A stretch of DNA of 64,000 bases from Pseudocercospora fijiensis CIRAD86. Taxonomy: Eukaryota; Ascomycota; Dothideomycetes; Mycosphaerellales; Mycosphaerellaceae. The notes beneath the pieces were generated by a model. That model saw only the letters and a list, made by a program, of their open reading frames with translations. It did no database searches and was not told the DNA's origin. Both the position numbers and the translations under genes were made by a program. The first letter of the stretch is position 1. Each line of letters starts with the position of its first letter. Location of the stretch: positions 277,844 through 341,843 of the forward strand of contig NW_006921532.1 of assembly GCF_000340215.1 (NCBI RefSeq), written 5' to 3'. Shown piece after piece: positions 1 to 10,261 of this stretch.

Positions 1-1494
1 ATTCTTAGTAACCGCGTAAACATTAGTAACTACGTCCGGATCCTAAGAAACAAAGTTAACTTTAATAGGCTTAGTAGTTCCGTTACTACTTCGCTCCTTA
101 ACCTATTTTGCCCTAACCTTCTAAGTTTCTCGTTTAGTAATAGCGGCGAGGGTACTATTCCTAGTGTCCTTAAACTCGATCTTGCTACTATACTTCTTTT
201 CTAGAAGGGTCTTTAGCTAAGGCAGCTTCGGGGCTCTCCGATCCTATTCGAAATCAATCTTGTCGCTAGTGTCTATATAGTAGAATCGGCTATTTACTTA
301 TATAATAAGCTTCCTCTTAAGAAGCTCTTTCTAGATAGGGTAGGACGATTAGATATATTTGAACCCGCTATATATCTAGCACTTACTATCTAAGTTAGAA
401 TAGATCTTCCGTATAGCGTAGACATCTACTAAAGGGGCTTTAGGATAGTTAGGATCTAAAACCTAGTAGACTAGCGGTATATCGCCTAGTATAGTAGTAT
501 TAATAACCTCCCTAACTCGCTATAATGCTTTCGCATTTAGGTTTAGCTAGGCTAGGGATTTAGCTAAGTCCGCAACGTCTTAAGAGTGCTTAGTAATAGT
601 AGGAGTCGCGGTCTTAGGACTACTTTACGATTTAGGAAGGAACTTAGGTCCCTTATTTCCTAAGGCTTCTTTCCTAACCTACGCTAGGTTATTCCGGTCT
701 TCGCCGTAGATAAACTTCCTCGTATCGGCTATACTATTAATATCGGCCTTAATATATACTAGGACCTCTTTGTATTTCCTAAAACTCTTAGGATCGGACT
801 CGCTAAGCTTATAGCGACGGAAGATACGCTAAGCTATAGGCTACGGCAATCCCTAAAGGAGCAGCCTCGTTCTCTAAGAGTTTTCGAGGTTACTCTATTC
901 GATGCCGTCCGCTAACTCGATAAACTCGCGGACATACCCCTTTAGGTCGTTATCCTTAGTGCGCCTTACTAAGCAGAGGGACTCGAGCTACGTACGACTA
1001 CCTTTAATACGACGGCTATCGCGCTCCCGATATTCCCTTATAAAGGCTATCTTAAAGGTCTCCTAGTTAGTATTAGACTTGTCGTCCTTTTCTAAGTAGC
1101 TAACTAGGGTTTTAAGGGTTCGGTAAAGCTTAGAGGAGGTAGTCCTCGTAAAGGACCGAATCTTATACTAGTCGGATTCTCTATCGAGCTCGTAATTAAC
1201 TAAGCCTTCCTTAAAGCGCTTAATATATGCCGTAGCGTTCCACCCTTCGAATAAGGGGTTTGTAGTGCTCCCTAGTTCTAGCGGGCGACGCTTGTTTTAA
1301 CGGAGAAGTTTAGTTTGCTTCTCTATTATCTTTATAATAACATTGTAGAGCGCCTCTAGCGTAGAGGGCGTAGGAGGCTTACTTATATTAACTAGTCGCC
1401 GCCTAATTTCTTCGTTAATAGGATCCGGAGCGTTTTCGGATTCCGAAGATTCTACTAATCCGTAATACTCGTTTTCGCTAGAGCTAGAGCTTAT
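1..1494 (-). pseudogene. gag N-terminal half of copy A3, RIP-inactivated
   Basis: Reading right to left from an ATA at 1492-1494 (inferred former ATG) the frame encodes the Ser/Glu-rich start and capsid-like part of family-A gag, aligned codon for codon with 10262-11750 of copy A1. Numerous TAG/TAA codons replace Gln and Trp codons. The CCHC zinc-knuckle region lies near 370-330. The protein would form the particle shell. The rest of the ORF is outside the window. Confidence 0.8.
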
Positions 1495-2320
1495 TCGATT
1501 GTTATAAAATAGTTAAAATAGCTGAAATAGAATGCTATATATAGTTGAAATGGAATGCTATATAAATGTGTTTTTAGTGTCTTTAGTTTGTTTAGTTTGT
1601 TGTAATGTTGCTATGCGAGAGAGTAGTATATTAGGCTGTTTCTCCTAGTATTACCCCTAGGGTAGTATTAGGATTTAGCCTCCTAGGGGTCGCCTAACTA
1701 CCTCTAGGAGCTTAGTTTAGTAGATTTTAGACAAAAGCCGCTCGGAGAGAGAGACTACAATCTCTATTTATACCTAGATCCTAGAAACTAGCTCGTATCT
1801 CCTTTAGCTAGGCAGGGGGGCGGTAGCCTTCTTTTTCTAGTAGAAGGCTAAGTACTGTCTAAGCGAGGCTGCGAACCTAGGAACGCCCTACCTAATTAAT
1901 AGGGGACTCCCCGGCTATCCGACCTATAAGCCGTATTTGCTATTAATTAATAGTCTTAGCAAACTAAGCAAGGCCGATAGGTAATTAGTCTATCTCCTCC
2001 TTAGGCGGGGCTTATCTCGAGTAAGCGGTGCTAAATAGGTCTTCGACCTAGAGCCGAGTCCTTAGAAGCTAGCTATAGCTATAGACTAGGCCCTAAGCTA
2101 TAATAGTCCTAAGGGTTTATAGCTTTTCGGGGTTAAAGCGATGCCCTCGTTAAGAGGTTTCTCTGCTTATCGTAATAGCCCCTTAAGATACTTTAGTATC
2201 GTCCGTATCGTAGGCTCTTATCGTGCCCTCGCTTCGGTTATAGCTATTCGTGCCTAGAGACCACCTTTAATATACCTAAACCTATTAGATATAAAGAGAT
2301 AGCCCTACCTTCGGCTCTAA
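1495..2320 (-). other. 5' leader of copy A3
   Basis: Untranslated stretch between 5' LTR and gag, about 0.8 kb, matching 9454-10261 of copy A1 on the opposite strand. It contains one 25-bp palindrome at 1646-1670. Directly inside the LTR (2320 leftwards) is TTAGAGCCGAAGG, a candidate primer-binding site whose unmutated form would begin T-TGG. Confidence 0.7.
1646..1670. repeat. 25-bp boundary palindrome, copy A3 leader
   Basis: Near-perfect inverted repeat (half-site TAATACTACCCC and its complement around one central base), about 150 bp upstream of the gag start. Confidence 0.85.
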
Positions 2321-2599
2321 TAAAGGACGGAAACCAACACTACTACTACTACTAGCAGTAATAGTATAGGCTACCGAGGGTAATATAACCTATAGCAATA
2401 TAGGTAGCTATGTTTAGTATAATAGGATAATAAGACGGTTGCTTAGGCTAATAACTAGAGCCCTATAATATAGGTATTATAGAAGTGTAATATAAACAAT
2501 GTGCTATACGAGGTTGGTGCTCTATCTACAATGTAGTAGGAGGCCTCTTATATAGGCTCAAAACTAGCCTATAGGTATAGAGCCGGTTACTAGCTAATA
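2321..2599 (-). repeat. 5' LTR of copy A3 (279 bp)
   Basis: Begins TAAAGGACGG and ends TTACTAGCTAATA, as in all family-A LTRs here. The terminal TA dinucleotides are consistent with an original TG...CA LTR mutated at both ends by RIP. Contains a short (ACT)n run near 2340. Confidence 0.88.
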
Positions 2600-4131
2600 G
2601 TAGGTACCTACGCTATTTTTAGTAACCGCGTAAACGTTAGTAATAGCGTCCGGGTCCTAAGAAACAAAGTTAACTTTAACGGCCTTAGTAGTACTATTAC
2701 TACTTCGCTCCTTAATCTACTTTGCCCTAACCTTCTAAGTTTCTCGTTTAGTAATAGCGGCGAGGGTACTATTTCTAGTCTCTTTAAACTCGATCTTTCC
2801 GCTATACTTCTTCTCTAGAAGGTTCCTAAGTTATAGTAGCTTTAGTACTCTACGATCCTATTTAAAATCGATCTTATCGCCGGTATCGGTATAGTGGAAC
2901 CGGCTAGTTACTTATATAACGAGCTTCCTATCGAGAAGCTCTTTCTAGATAGAGTAGTCCGATTAGATATATTTAAAACCGCCGTATATCTAGTACTTAC
3001 TATCTAAGTCTAAATAGATCTTCTATATAGCGTAGATATTAACTAAAGAGGCTTTAGGGTAGTTAGGGTCGGGGAACTAGTAGACCGGTAGTATATTCTT
3101 TAGTATAGTAGTATTAATAACCTCCCTAACTCGCTATAATACTTTTATATTAAGGTTAAGCTAGACTAGAGATTTAGCTAAGTCTACTATATTCTACGAG
3201 TATTTAGTAATAGTAGGGGTTATAGTCTTAGGACTATTTTACGACTTAGGGAGGAACTTAGGTCCTCTATTAATTCCTAAGGAATCGTTTCTAACCTATA
3301 GTAGGTTATTCCTATCTTTCTTATAGATAAACTTCCTCGTATTAGCGTAGCTATCTATATCGAACTTGATACACTCTAGGACCTCCTTATACTTACGAAA
3401 ACTCTTAGGATCGGCTTCGCTAAGCTTATAGCGACGGAAGATACGCTAAGCCGTAGACTATAGTATAGTAACCCCTAAAGGAGTAGCCTCGTTCTCTAAG
3501 AATTCTCGACGTCCTTCTAGTCGATACCGTCCGCTAACTTAATAAATTCGCGGATATACTCCTTTAGGTCGTTATTCTTAGTACGCCTCGTTATATAGAG
3601 GGCCTCGAGCTACGCGCGACTACCTTTAATACGACGGCTATCGCGCTCCTAATACTCTCTTAGAAAGGCCTACTTAAAGGTCTCCTAGTCGGTATTAGAC
3701 TTATCGTCCTTTTCTAGGTAGCTAACTAGGGTTCTAAGGGTTCGGTAAAGCTTAGTAATAGTAGTCCTCGTAAGGGACTAGATCTTATACTAGTCGGACT
3801 CCTTATCGAGCTTATACTTAACTAGGGCGTCCTTAAAGCGCTCTATATATACTATAGCGTTCTATCCTTCGAATAAGGGGTTTCTACCGCTTCCTAGCTC
3901 TAGTAGACGGCGCCTATTCTAACGGAGAAGCTTAGTTTGCTTCTCGATTATCTTTATAATAATATTATAGAGTACCTCTAGTATAGAGAGCCTAGTAGAC
4001 TCTCCTAGTTCGGCGGCGCTTATATTAAAGTTAACTAGTCGCCTTCTAATTTCCTCGTTAATAGGATTAGGGGAGTTATTAGAGTTAGAGGATTCTACTA
4101 ATTCGTAATACTCGTCTTTACTTAAGCTTAT
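2600..4131 (-). pseudogene. gag fragment of copy A4, RIP-inactivated
   Basis: Starts at an ATA (4129-4131) that corresponds to the ATA start of the other copies. It runs leftwards through the capsid-like region and the CCHC zinc knuckle (around 2960-3000) until copy A3 interrupts it. Dense TAG/TAA stops. The sequence has drifted further from A1/A2 than those have from each other, and more Cys and His codons have become Tyr. Confidence 0.8.
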
Positions 4132-4817
4132 TTAGTTATTATAATAAAATAATTAAAATAGTAATAAAATACTATATAAAAGTGTTTTTAGTAGATTTAG
4201 TTTATTACGATATTGCTATACGAGAAAGTAGTATAATAGGCTATTCTCCCCTAACAATACTCCTAGGGTAGTATTAGGCTTTAGCCTCCTAGTAGTCGCC
4301 TAGATACTACTAGAAGCTAAGTTTAGTAATTTTTAATAAAAAGCCGCTCGGAGGGAGGAATACTATAACCTCTATTTACTCCTAGATCCTAGAGACTAGC
4401 TTCCTCTTATCTCCTTTAGCTAGGTAGGGGGATAGGGGCCTTCTTTTCTTAGTAGAAGGCTAAGTACTATCTAAGCGAGGCTACGAATCGGGGAGTAGTC
4501 TACCTAATTAATAGAGGAACTCTCTAGTTATCTAATCTATACTCTAGAAGTTACTATCGATCGATAGTCTTAGCGGGATCCGCTAAGGTTAATAGGTAAT
4601 TAATCTATCTTCCTCTTTAGGCGACTAGTCCGCGTTACTATCCTATAACCGAGCCGGTAGGCGGTAGCTTATCTCGAGTAAGCGGTACTAAATAGGTCTT
4701 CGACCTAGAGCTAAGTCCTTAGAAACTAGCTATAGTTATAGACTATACCTTAAGCTATAATAGCTCTAAGGGTTTATAGCTTTTTAGGGTTAAAGCGATA
4801 CTCTTATTAAGAGGCTT
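4132..4817 (-). other. Leader of copy A4, interrupted by element B
   Basis: Collinear with the leaders of A1-A3, including the palindrome at 4252-4276. It breaks at 4818 and resumes at 36706. The last five bases, ggctt, are the target duplication of B. Confidence 0.8.
4252..4276. repeat. 25-bp boundary palindrome, copy A4 leader
   Basis: Same 25-bp module with several transitions relative to the consensus. The central TCCTAGGG and the flanking complementary arms remain recognisable. Confidence 0.75.
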
Positions 4818-5163
4818 TATTACAGTTACTCGCGACAGATCGTTAGGTAACTTCTTATTACGTACAAGCCGAGGCTTCTTTAGAGAGGCTAATATAAGCG
4901 GGAGGCAGAGATAGAATAATTAGTATAAAGGTAATTCCAATTAGTAAGTAGGTAATATAAGTTAAACGCTTCGAGCTATAAGGGTATTCCGGCGTTCCTA
5001 AATACAAAGGAGACATCTTGTCTATAGTCGTAAGCGACGTAAGCGACGCTATCGCTCTCGACCGCTCCTATCGCTCCTAGTAAGATAGAGCGATAGCTTA
5101 GCCTACTAGTCTTAGCGTCGCTCTAAGATTATATAAGGACTCTAACTAATTAGATCCGTAATA
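4818..5163 (-). repeat. 3' LTR of chromovirus B (346 bp)
   Basis: Plus-strand termini are TATTACAG and CCGTAATA. The other LTR keeps TGTTACGG at its start, so the canonical TG...CA ends were partly converted by RIP. Differences from the 36355 copy are C/T and G/A transitions. Confidence 0.95.
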
Positions 5164-5177
5164 CTATCCCTCTCCTT
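5164..5177 (-). other. Polypurine tract of element B
   Basis: On the minus strand AAGGAGAGGGATAG immediately precedes the 3' LTR, the expected position for the plus-strand primer of reverse transcription. It fixes the orientation of B. Confidence 0.75.
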
Positions 5178-5227
5178 AAGCGGAATAGTCCCTTATTCCG
5201 GAACTTTCTAATTCTAACTTCTTTATT

Positions 5228-5812
5228 ATACTAAAGTTATCGAAGGACTTATCTTCTCGCTAGCGTAAGGAAAATATCGCAAATAATATCCTCGCCGACT
5301 ATCTCGAAATACCGATCTGCTACTTTTATTACGAATAGGCTAGTAAATCCTATAAGGTCGATCTTCGTTCCGGTCGCTACTCCGAGTACGCCCTATATAG
5401 CTAGTCCTATAATATACAAGTTACTCGTATAGAGTATAAAAAAATCCGGAAGGCGCGCCTAAAGATAGCTAAAGATCTTAAGGCAGCCGAAGAGGAGGAG
5501 GACCTTCTTACGCGGAAACTCTTCGAGTACCGCGTAAAGGTCCGCCGCTTACGCAAGTCGCTATATATAAAGGAAAATCGGGAGATATAAGCTCTTAAGG
5601 TAGAGGAAGCCTCTATTTAATAGGCGGAGGAGCTTAAAAGAGAGCTAGGCTCTTCGCCTATAGAGCCGATATTATTCTCGTTACCTACTAACGAGCCGTT
5701 TCCCTTAGATAGCCGATTATAGATATCGCCTTATAACTAGAGTCGTCTAGATAGGACATCCTAGCCTATCTCTAAAATTCCTAGTAGGAGTGCCGAGAAT
5801 CTAGTATCCTAA
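5228..5812 (+). pseudogene. Antisense Cys-rich/coiled-coil ORF of element B, RIP-inactivated
   Basis: Lies between the pol end and the 3' LTR, on the strand opposite gag-pol. The frame begins at an ATA (possible former ATG) and runs about 194 codons with stops attributable to RIP. Residues near 38-70 show C-x2-Y-x6-Y-x8-Y-x2-Y-x6-Y spacing. TGY to TAY changes would explain the tyrosines, so the ancestor probably had a six-Cys zinc-binding motif. A charged heptad-like stretch rich in Glu, Lys, Arg and Leu follows (residues about 75-135), likely a coiled coil. Similar small Cys-rich, coiled-coil proteins are common hypothetical proteins in fungal repeats. Function unknown. The start and end are estimates. 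Confidence 0.5.
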
Positions 5813-5899
5813 AGGTATATATTTTTAGTATTTCCTATCTATTTTATCTTCTAGCTAGTTAGTCTAGTAGTATAATTCTTAGCTACAAAAGACATAGTT

Positions 5900-6012
5900 G
5901 CTAGGTACGCTATTAGAGTCCCCGCTCCTCGAGCTATACTACCCTAGGTCGTTAAGAACTCTAAGGCGCTATAATCGATAGGGTCTAAGAGGTCGTAGGT
6001 TTAATTCCTATA
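5900..6012 (+). other. tRNA-like relic (possible SINE head or tRNA pseudogene)
   Basis: Contains GTCGTTAAGAACTCTAAGGC, resembling the D-arm of type-II tRNAs, followed about 50 bp later by AGGTTTAATTCCTAT, which matches the internal B-box (GGTTCRANNCC) with one C-to-T change. Both ends are unclear and no functional fold is claimed. It overlaps the extreme end of B pol on the other strand. Confidence 0.3.
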
Positions 6013-6016
6013 CTAG

Positions 6017-8764
6017 TTATTTCCTTTTTGTCTAGTTTTAATATTTTTTAATTATCTACTAATAGTTCTATAGGTTTTCTTTTAGTTCCTAAGTGTTTTC
6101 TAAATGTAGGTATCCTTTCTATTTAACAAGGTATTTCTAATCTTACTAGTCTAGGATTTTTTCGACTTTAAACTTATTTTCTTCCTTAGGTTAGAAGTAA
6201 AATGTTTCTTAATACGGTGTTTCGGCGTCTATAGGTTCTAGTATAGAGATATAGAATACTAGGTAGATTTTTGCGTCGTCCGGTAGTTTAAGTCGGTAAT
6301 TAACTAGTCCTTTAGGCTTATTAATCAAAAATAGCCCGACTTTAACGTAGTCTAGTTTCTTAGTCGATCTCCGGGTTTTTAGATTCTTTATTAGGAGGTA
6401 GACCTTATCCCCCTTTTTTAGCTAAGGTACTATTTTTCGTTTAGTATTATACGATTCCGTAATCTTTTCTTAAGACTCGGCAATTGCCCTTTGCAATTGT
6501 TTATATACCTACTTTAAGTCTTCTAAAGCGACTATCGCTTTATCCGCGTATAGATACTATAAATACTATTCCCCGAATAGCTACGGATGTTTCCTAAAAT
6601 TAGCGAAGAATAGTGTCTCTTTCGTAGTCTTAGATTGTTAGTTGTTTAGTACAAGTTGTACTATAGGCAATAGCGATGCCTAATTGTTTTATACGTAATT
6701 AACGTAGTGCCGTAAGTATACCTCTAAGGCCTAATTCTTGATTTCCGTTTAGCCGTCTATCTATAGATAATATACCGTTAATAGCTTATACTTAATTCTA
6801 AGTATCGCTATAAGCGTCTTCTAGTAGTTTAACGTAAAGAGCTTGTCTCTATCCGTAATATAGGTCCTTAGGAATCTGTAGTATCGTATAAGTCTATCTA
6901 GTACGAGGTATCCGAGTTACTCTACCGTACTTGCTTCGTTAGTAGGAATAAAGTGTATATATTTCGTAAGCCTATCGACTATAACAAGTATTATATCGTA
7001 GCTATATCCTATAACCGGATCCTTAGACTTCGGTAGTTTTGTAATAAAGTCTATCGTAACTTCGTCCTATAGTTTGTCTAGTAGCGTCCTAAATTAGATA
7101 TATCTATACTTAGCGTATCTATTAGCCTTGTTACGCTAACATTGTAGACATTTCTTAATATATTCTAGAACTCGTTGTCGTATATATAGGAATCCGAAGC
7201 TCCGCTTAACTAGTTCTATTGTTTTCGAAACTCTAGGGTGTCTATTTTCTAGTCCGTCGTAGTATTGTCGTATATACTCCGTAACTCGTTCCTTAGGTAC
7301 TTAGTATTTCCTATATTCGATTAGGAACTGTTCTTCTATATCCTAAAGAACTCGTATAGTATAGTTGAATTCTTTTATATTAGTACTAAGGCTTCCGTCT
7401 TAGTTTGCTTTTAATATCTACTACTATACTAGTTCGTAACCCTCTATATAGTCGCTACGGCGGCTTAGTACGTCGGCTCGTCCGTTCTCGCGTCCTAGGG
7501 TATAGCGGATTTCGAACTTATACTATCCTAGTAGCTCCGACTAGCGGGCCTACCTTCGGGTTAGTACTTTAGTCGTAGTAAAGTAAGTTAGATTCTTATA
7601 ACTAGAAAGAATCGTAAGACTTAGTACTCCCTCCGCGTATACTCGCTAGTATTATAGTAATGCAACTATTGCAAGTAGCTCCTTATTATAGATATCGTAG
7701 TTCTGTTCCGCGGGTAATATCTTTCTTAAGTAATAGGCTACTAGGTGCCGTTTCCCGTTATACTCCTATATAAGGCATACTCCTATAGCCCTATCCGACG
7801 CGTCTGTTTCTATCTAGACCGCCTTATTCCTATCGAATAATCGTAGCGTTAGCGTAGAAACGCATTGCTTCTTTAGCTACCTAAACGCTTCGTCTTCCTT
7901 CGTACTCTAGTTCTATTTCTTGTCTTTCTTTATAAGCTCCGTAAGGGGTACCGCTATCTTAGAGTAGCCCTCGATAAATTTCCTATTATAGTTAGCTAAT
8001 CCTAGGAATAATTGTACGTCTTTAACGTATATAGGCGTTAGCTATTCCTATATTAACTTGGTTTTTTCTAGATTAATCCTAATTCCTATAGTACTAATAA
8101 TAAATCCTAGGAACTTAACTTCCTTCTTATAGAATTCGCATTTCTTAGGTACAGTCTTAAATCCTACTTAAGTAAATCGTTTAAAGACGTCCTATACTAT
8201 TCGTATATAGTCCGCGAGAGCTCCCTTAGTATAGACTAAGATATCGTCTATATGTACGATAACGTATATATCTAGGAGGTCTCGGAGGACTTCGTTTATA
8301 AGGTCTTAATATAACGCTAGGGTATTTGTAAGTCCTATAGGTATAACTAAGAATTCGTAAAGCCTATATCTCGTTCGGAATACTATTATCTATTCGTATC
8401 TAGCTACTATACGTATTACGTAAAACGTATCGTATAGGTCAATCTTCGTATACTAGTCTAATCTAGTTAATCGGTCTTGTATTTCTTCGATATTCGGTAG
8501 TAGGTACCGATTCTTAATCGTAATGTCGTTAAGTCGTCTAAAATCGACTACTAGCCGTCCTTCGTCTAATCCGGATTTCGGAACGAATATTACTAGCGAA
8601 GCTACCGAGGATATCGACTTCCGTATCTAGCCTTTTTCTAATTTTTCTTTTAGCTATTTATCTAGGGTTTTAAGCTCTTTCTTAGATATTGCGTATAAGG
8701 GTCCCTATAGAGGCTCTTTCCTAGGCTATAAGTGTATCTTATAATCCTATAGTTAGTGTTTAGG
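6017..8764 (-). pseudogene. pol of chromovirus B, distal part (RT, RNase H, integrase, chromodomain), RIP-inactivated
   Basis: Continues leftwards from the segment ending at 28509. Recognisable in order: RT palm and fingers (8700-8150) with the catalytic pair intact as I-D-D-I-L-V-Y (8243-8248), RNase H (about 7950-7450), integrase (about 7300-6400), the Gly-Leu-Phe / Asn-Tyr-Arg-Leu-Lys C-terminal motif of Gypsy integrases (6380-6290) and a chromodomain (6190-6030) with Y-L-V-K-x-K-G-Y and E-N-T. Chromodomains tether integrase to histone marks. Dozens of TAG/TAA codons replace Trp and Gln. The final TAA (6017-6019) may itself be a mutated Gln codon. Confidence 0.88.
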
Positions 8765-8962
8765 TATTAGGACTAAAGAGGTTATACGTAATTAGTATAT
8801 AACCGGGCTCGAGTAAAGCTAGGGTCTCGATACCTTAGGTAGGGCTTAGCGCTTAGTAGTAGGCTAACTAGCCTGCCTTCCTCCTTCTCCTTCTAGTTCT
8901 CTATCGAATACTACTCGTACCTACTACTACCCTATCTACCTGCTAATATAACCCTTCTTATA
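8765..8962 (+). repeat. 5' LTR of element C (198 bp)
   Basis: Begins TATTAGGACTAAAG and ends CCCTTCTTATA, consistent with TG...CA termini converted to TA...TA. Pairs with 28306-28503. Confidence 0.92.
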
Positions 8963-9170
8963 TAGTATTCGATCTACCCTTTAAGGGTAGCGGCTAGATA
9001 GTTCTTATTTTAAGCTTTTAGCGGTATAGCTACGAATAAGACTAATCTAACTATATTACGCCCGAAGAACGGGATCTATACGTACTATTCTATCGAAACA
9101 ACCGTACTAATTATTAAGCAAGGCCTTCTATACGGCCTATTACACTAAGTTAAGTATACTAGACCGATAT
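8963..9170 (+). other. Leader of element C with candidate primer-binding site
   Basis: Starts directly after the LTR with TAGTATTCGATC, whose unmutated form TGGTATTCGATC would be a tRNA-primer site. It is followed at 8974-8990 by a perfect 17-bp palindrome (CTACCCTT, T, AAGGGTAG). The leader is cut at 9171-9174 by the CTAC duplication of copy A1 and resumes at 21449. Confidence 0.65.
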
Positions 9171-9174
9171 CTAC

Positions 9175-9453
9175 TATTAGCTAGTAACCGGCCCTATACC
9201 TATAGGCTAGTTTTGAGCCTATATAAGAGGCCTCCTTCTACATTATAGATAGAGCATCAACCTCGTATAGTATATTGTTTATATTATACTTCTATAATGC
9301 CTATATTATAGGGCTCTAGTTATTAGCCTAAACGATAGTCTCGCTATCCTATCTTACTAAACATAGCTGCCCGTATTGCTATAGGTTATATTACCCTCGG
9401 TAGCCTGTACTATTGCTACAAGTAGTAGTAGTAGTGTTGGTTTCCGTCCTTTA
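9175..9453 (+). repeat. 5' LTR of copy A1 (279 bp)
   Basis: TATTAGCTAGTAACCGG start and TTTCCGTCCTTTA end. Contains a (TAG)n microsatellite near its 3' end. Differences from the 21166 copy are transitions only, as expected from RIP. Confidence 0.93.
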
Positions 9454-10261
9454 TTAGAGCCGAAGGTAGGGCTATCTCTTTATATCTAACAGGTTCGGGT
9501 ATGTTAAAGGTAGTCTCTAGGCACGAATAGCTATAACCGAAGCGAGGGCACGATAAGAGCCTATAATATAGACGATATAGAAGTATCTTAAGGGGCTATT
9601 ACGATAAGTAGAGGAACCTCTTAACGAGGGCATCGCTTTAACCCTAAAAAGCTACAAACCCTTAGGACTATTATAGCTTAGGGCCTAGTCTATAACTATA
9701 GCTAGCTTCTAAGGACTCGGCTCCGAGTCGAAGACCTATTTAGTACCGCTTGCTCGAGATAAGCCCCGCCTAAGGAGGAGATAGACTAATTACCTATCGG
9801 CCTTGCTTAGTTTACTAAGACTATCTATACGATAGCAATTTCTAGATTATAGGTCGGATGCCTAGACAGTTCCCCTATTAACCGGGTAGATTGTTTCGGG
9901 ATTCGCTACCTCGTTCGGACAGTGCTTAGCCTTCTACTAGAAAAAGAAGGTCCCCGCCCCCCTACCTAGCTAAAGGAGATAACGATAGTTAGTAAAGTAG
10001 CTAGTTTCTAGGATCTAGGTATAAATAGAGATTGCAGTCCCTTCCTCCGAGTAGCTTTTATCTAAATTTACTAAACTAAAGCTCCTAGGGGTGTCTAGGC
10101 GACCCCTAGGAGGCTAAACTCTAATACTACCCTAGGGGTAATATTAGAAGAAAACAGACTAGCATACTATTTTCTCGCATAGCAATATCGAACCAAACCT
10201 ATAACATATACTAAAAACACTTTCCTATAGTATTTTATTTTAACTACTTTATAACAATCGA
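9454..10261 (+). other. Leader of copy A1
   Basis: No coding potential seen. Starts TTAGAGCCGAAGG (candidate primer-binding site after RIP) and includes the palindrome at 10122-10146, about 115 bp before gag. Confidence 0.7.
10122..10146. repeat. 25-bp boundary palindrome, A1 leader
   Basis: Arms TAATACTACCCT and GGGTAATATTA around the centre, in the 5' leader upstream of gag. Confidence 0.85.

Larger units (their letters stand above)
1..2599 (-). mobile_element. Family-A Ty3/Gypsy retrotransposon copy A3 (5' part; 3' part off the left edge)
   Basis: Minus-strand family-A element truncated by the window edge. From right to left it shows a 5' LTR (2321-2599), a leader and the start of gag. 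It is nearly collinear with 55284-57876 of copy A2. It lies inside the gag of copy A4, whose sequence resumes at 2604 with the same gag segment that A3 shows at base 1. The 4 bp after the LTR (gtag, 2600-2603) should be its target duplication, but the partner is off-window. The DNA is saturated with RIP-type changes. Confidence 0.9.
2600..4817 (-). mobile_element. Family-A copy A4, inner part (gag and leader)
   Basis: Outermost element of the nest. Its gag and leader lie here and its leader start and 5' LTR lie at 36706-37157. The two parts are separated by chromovirus B, flanked by the duplication ggctt (4813-4817 and 36701-36705). To the left it is cut by copy A3. It is the most diverged family-A copy in the window, agreeing with its position as the oldest insertion. 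Confidence 0.85.
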
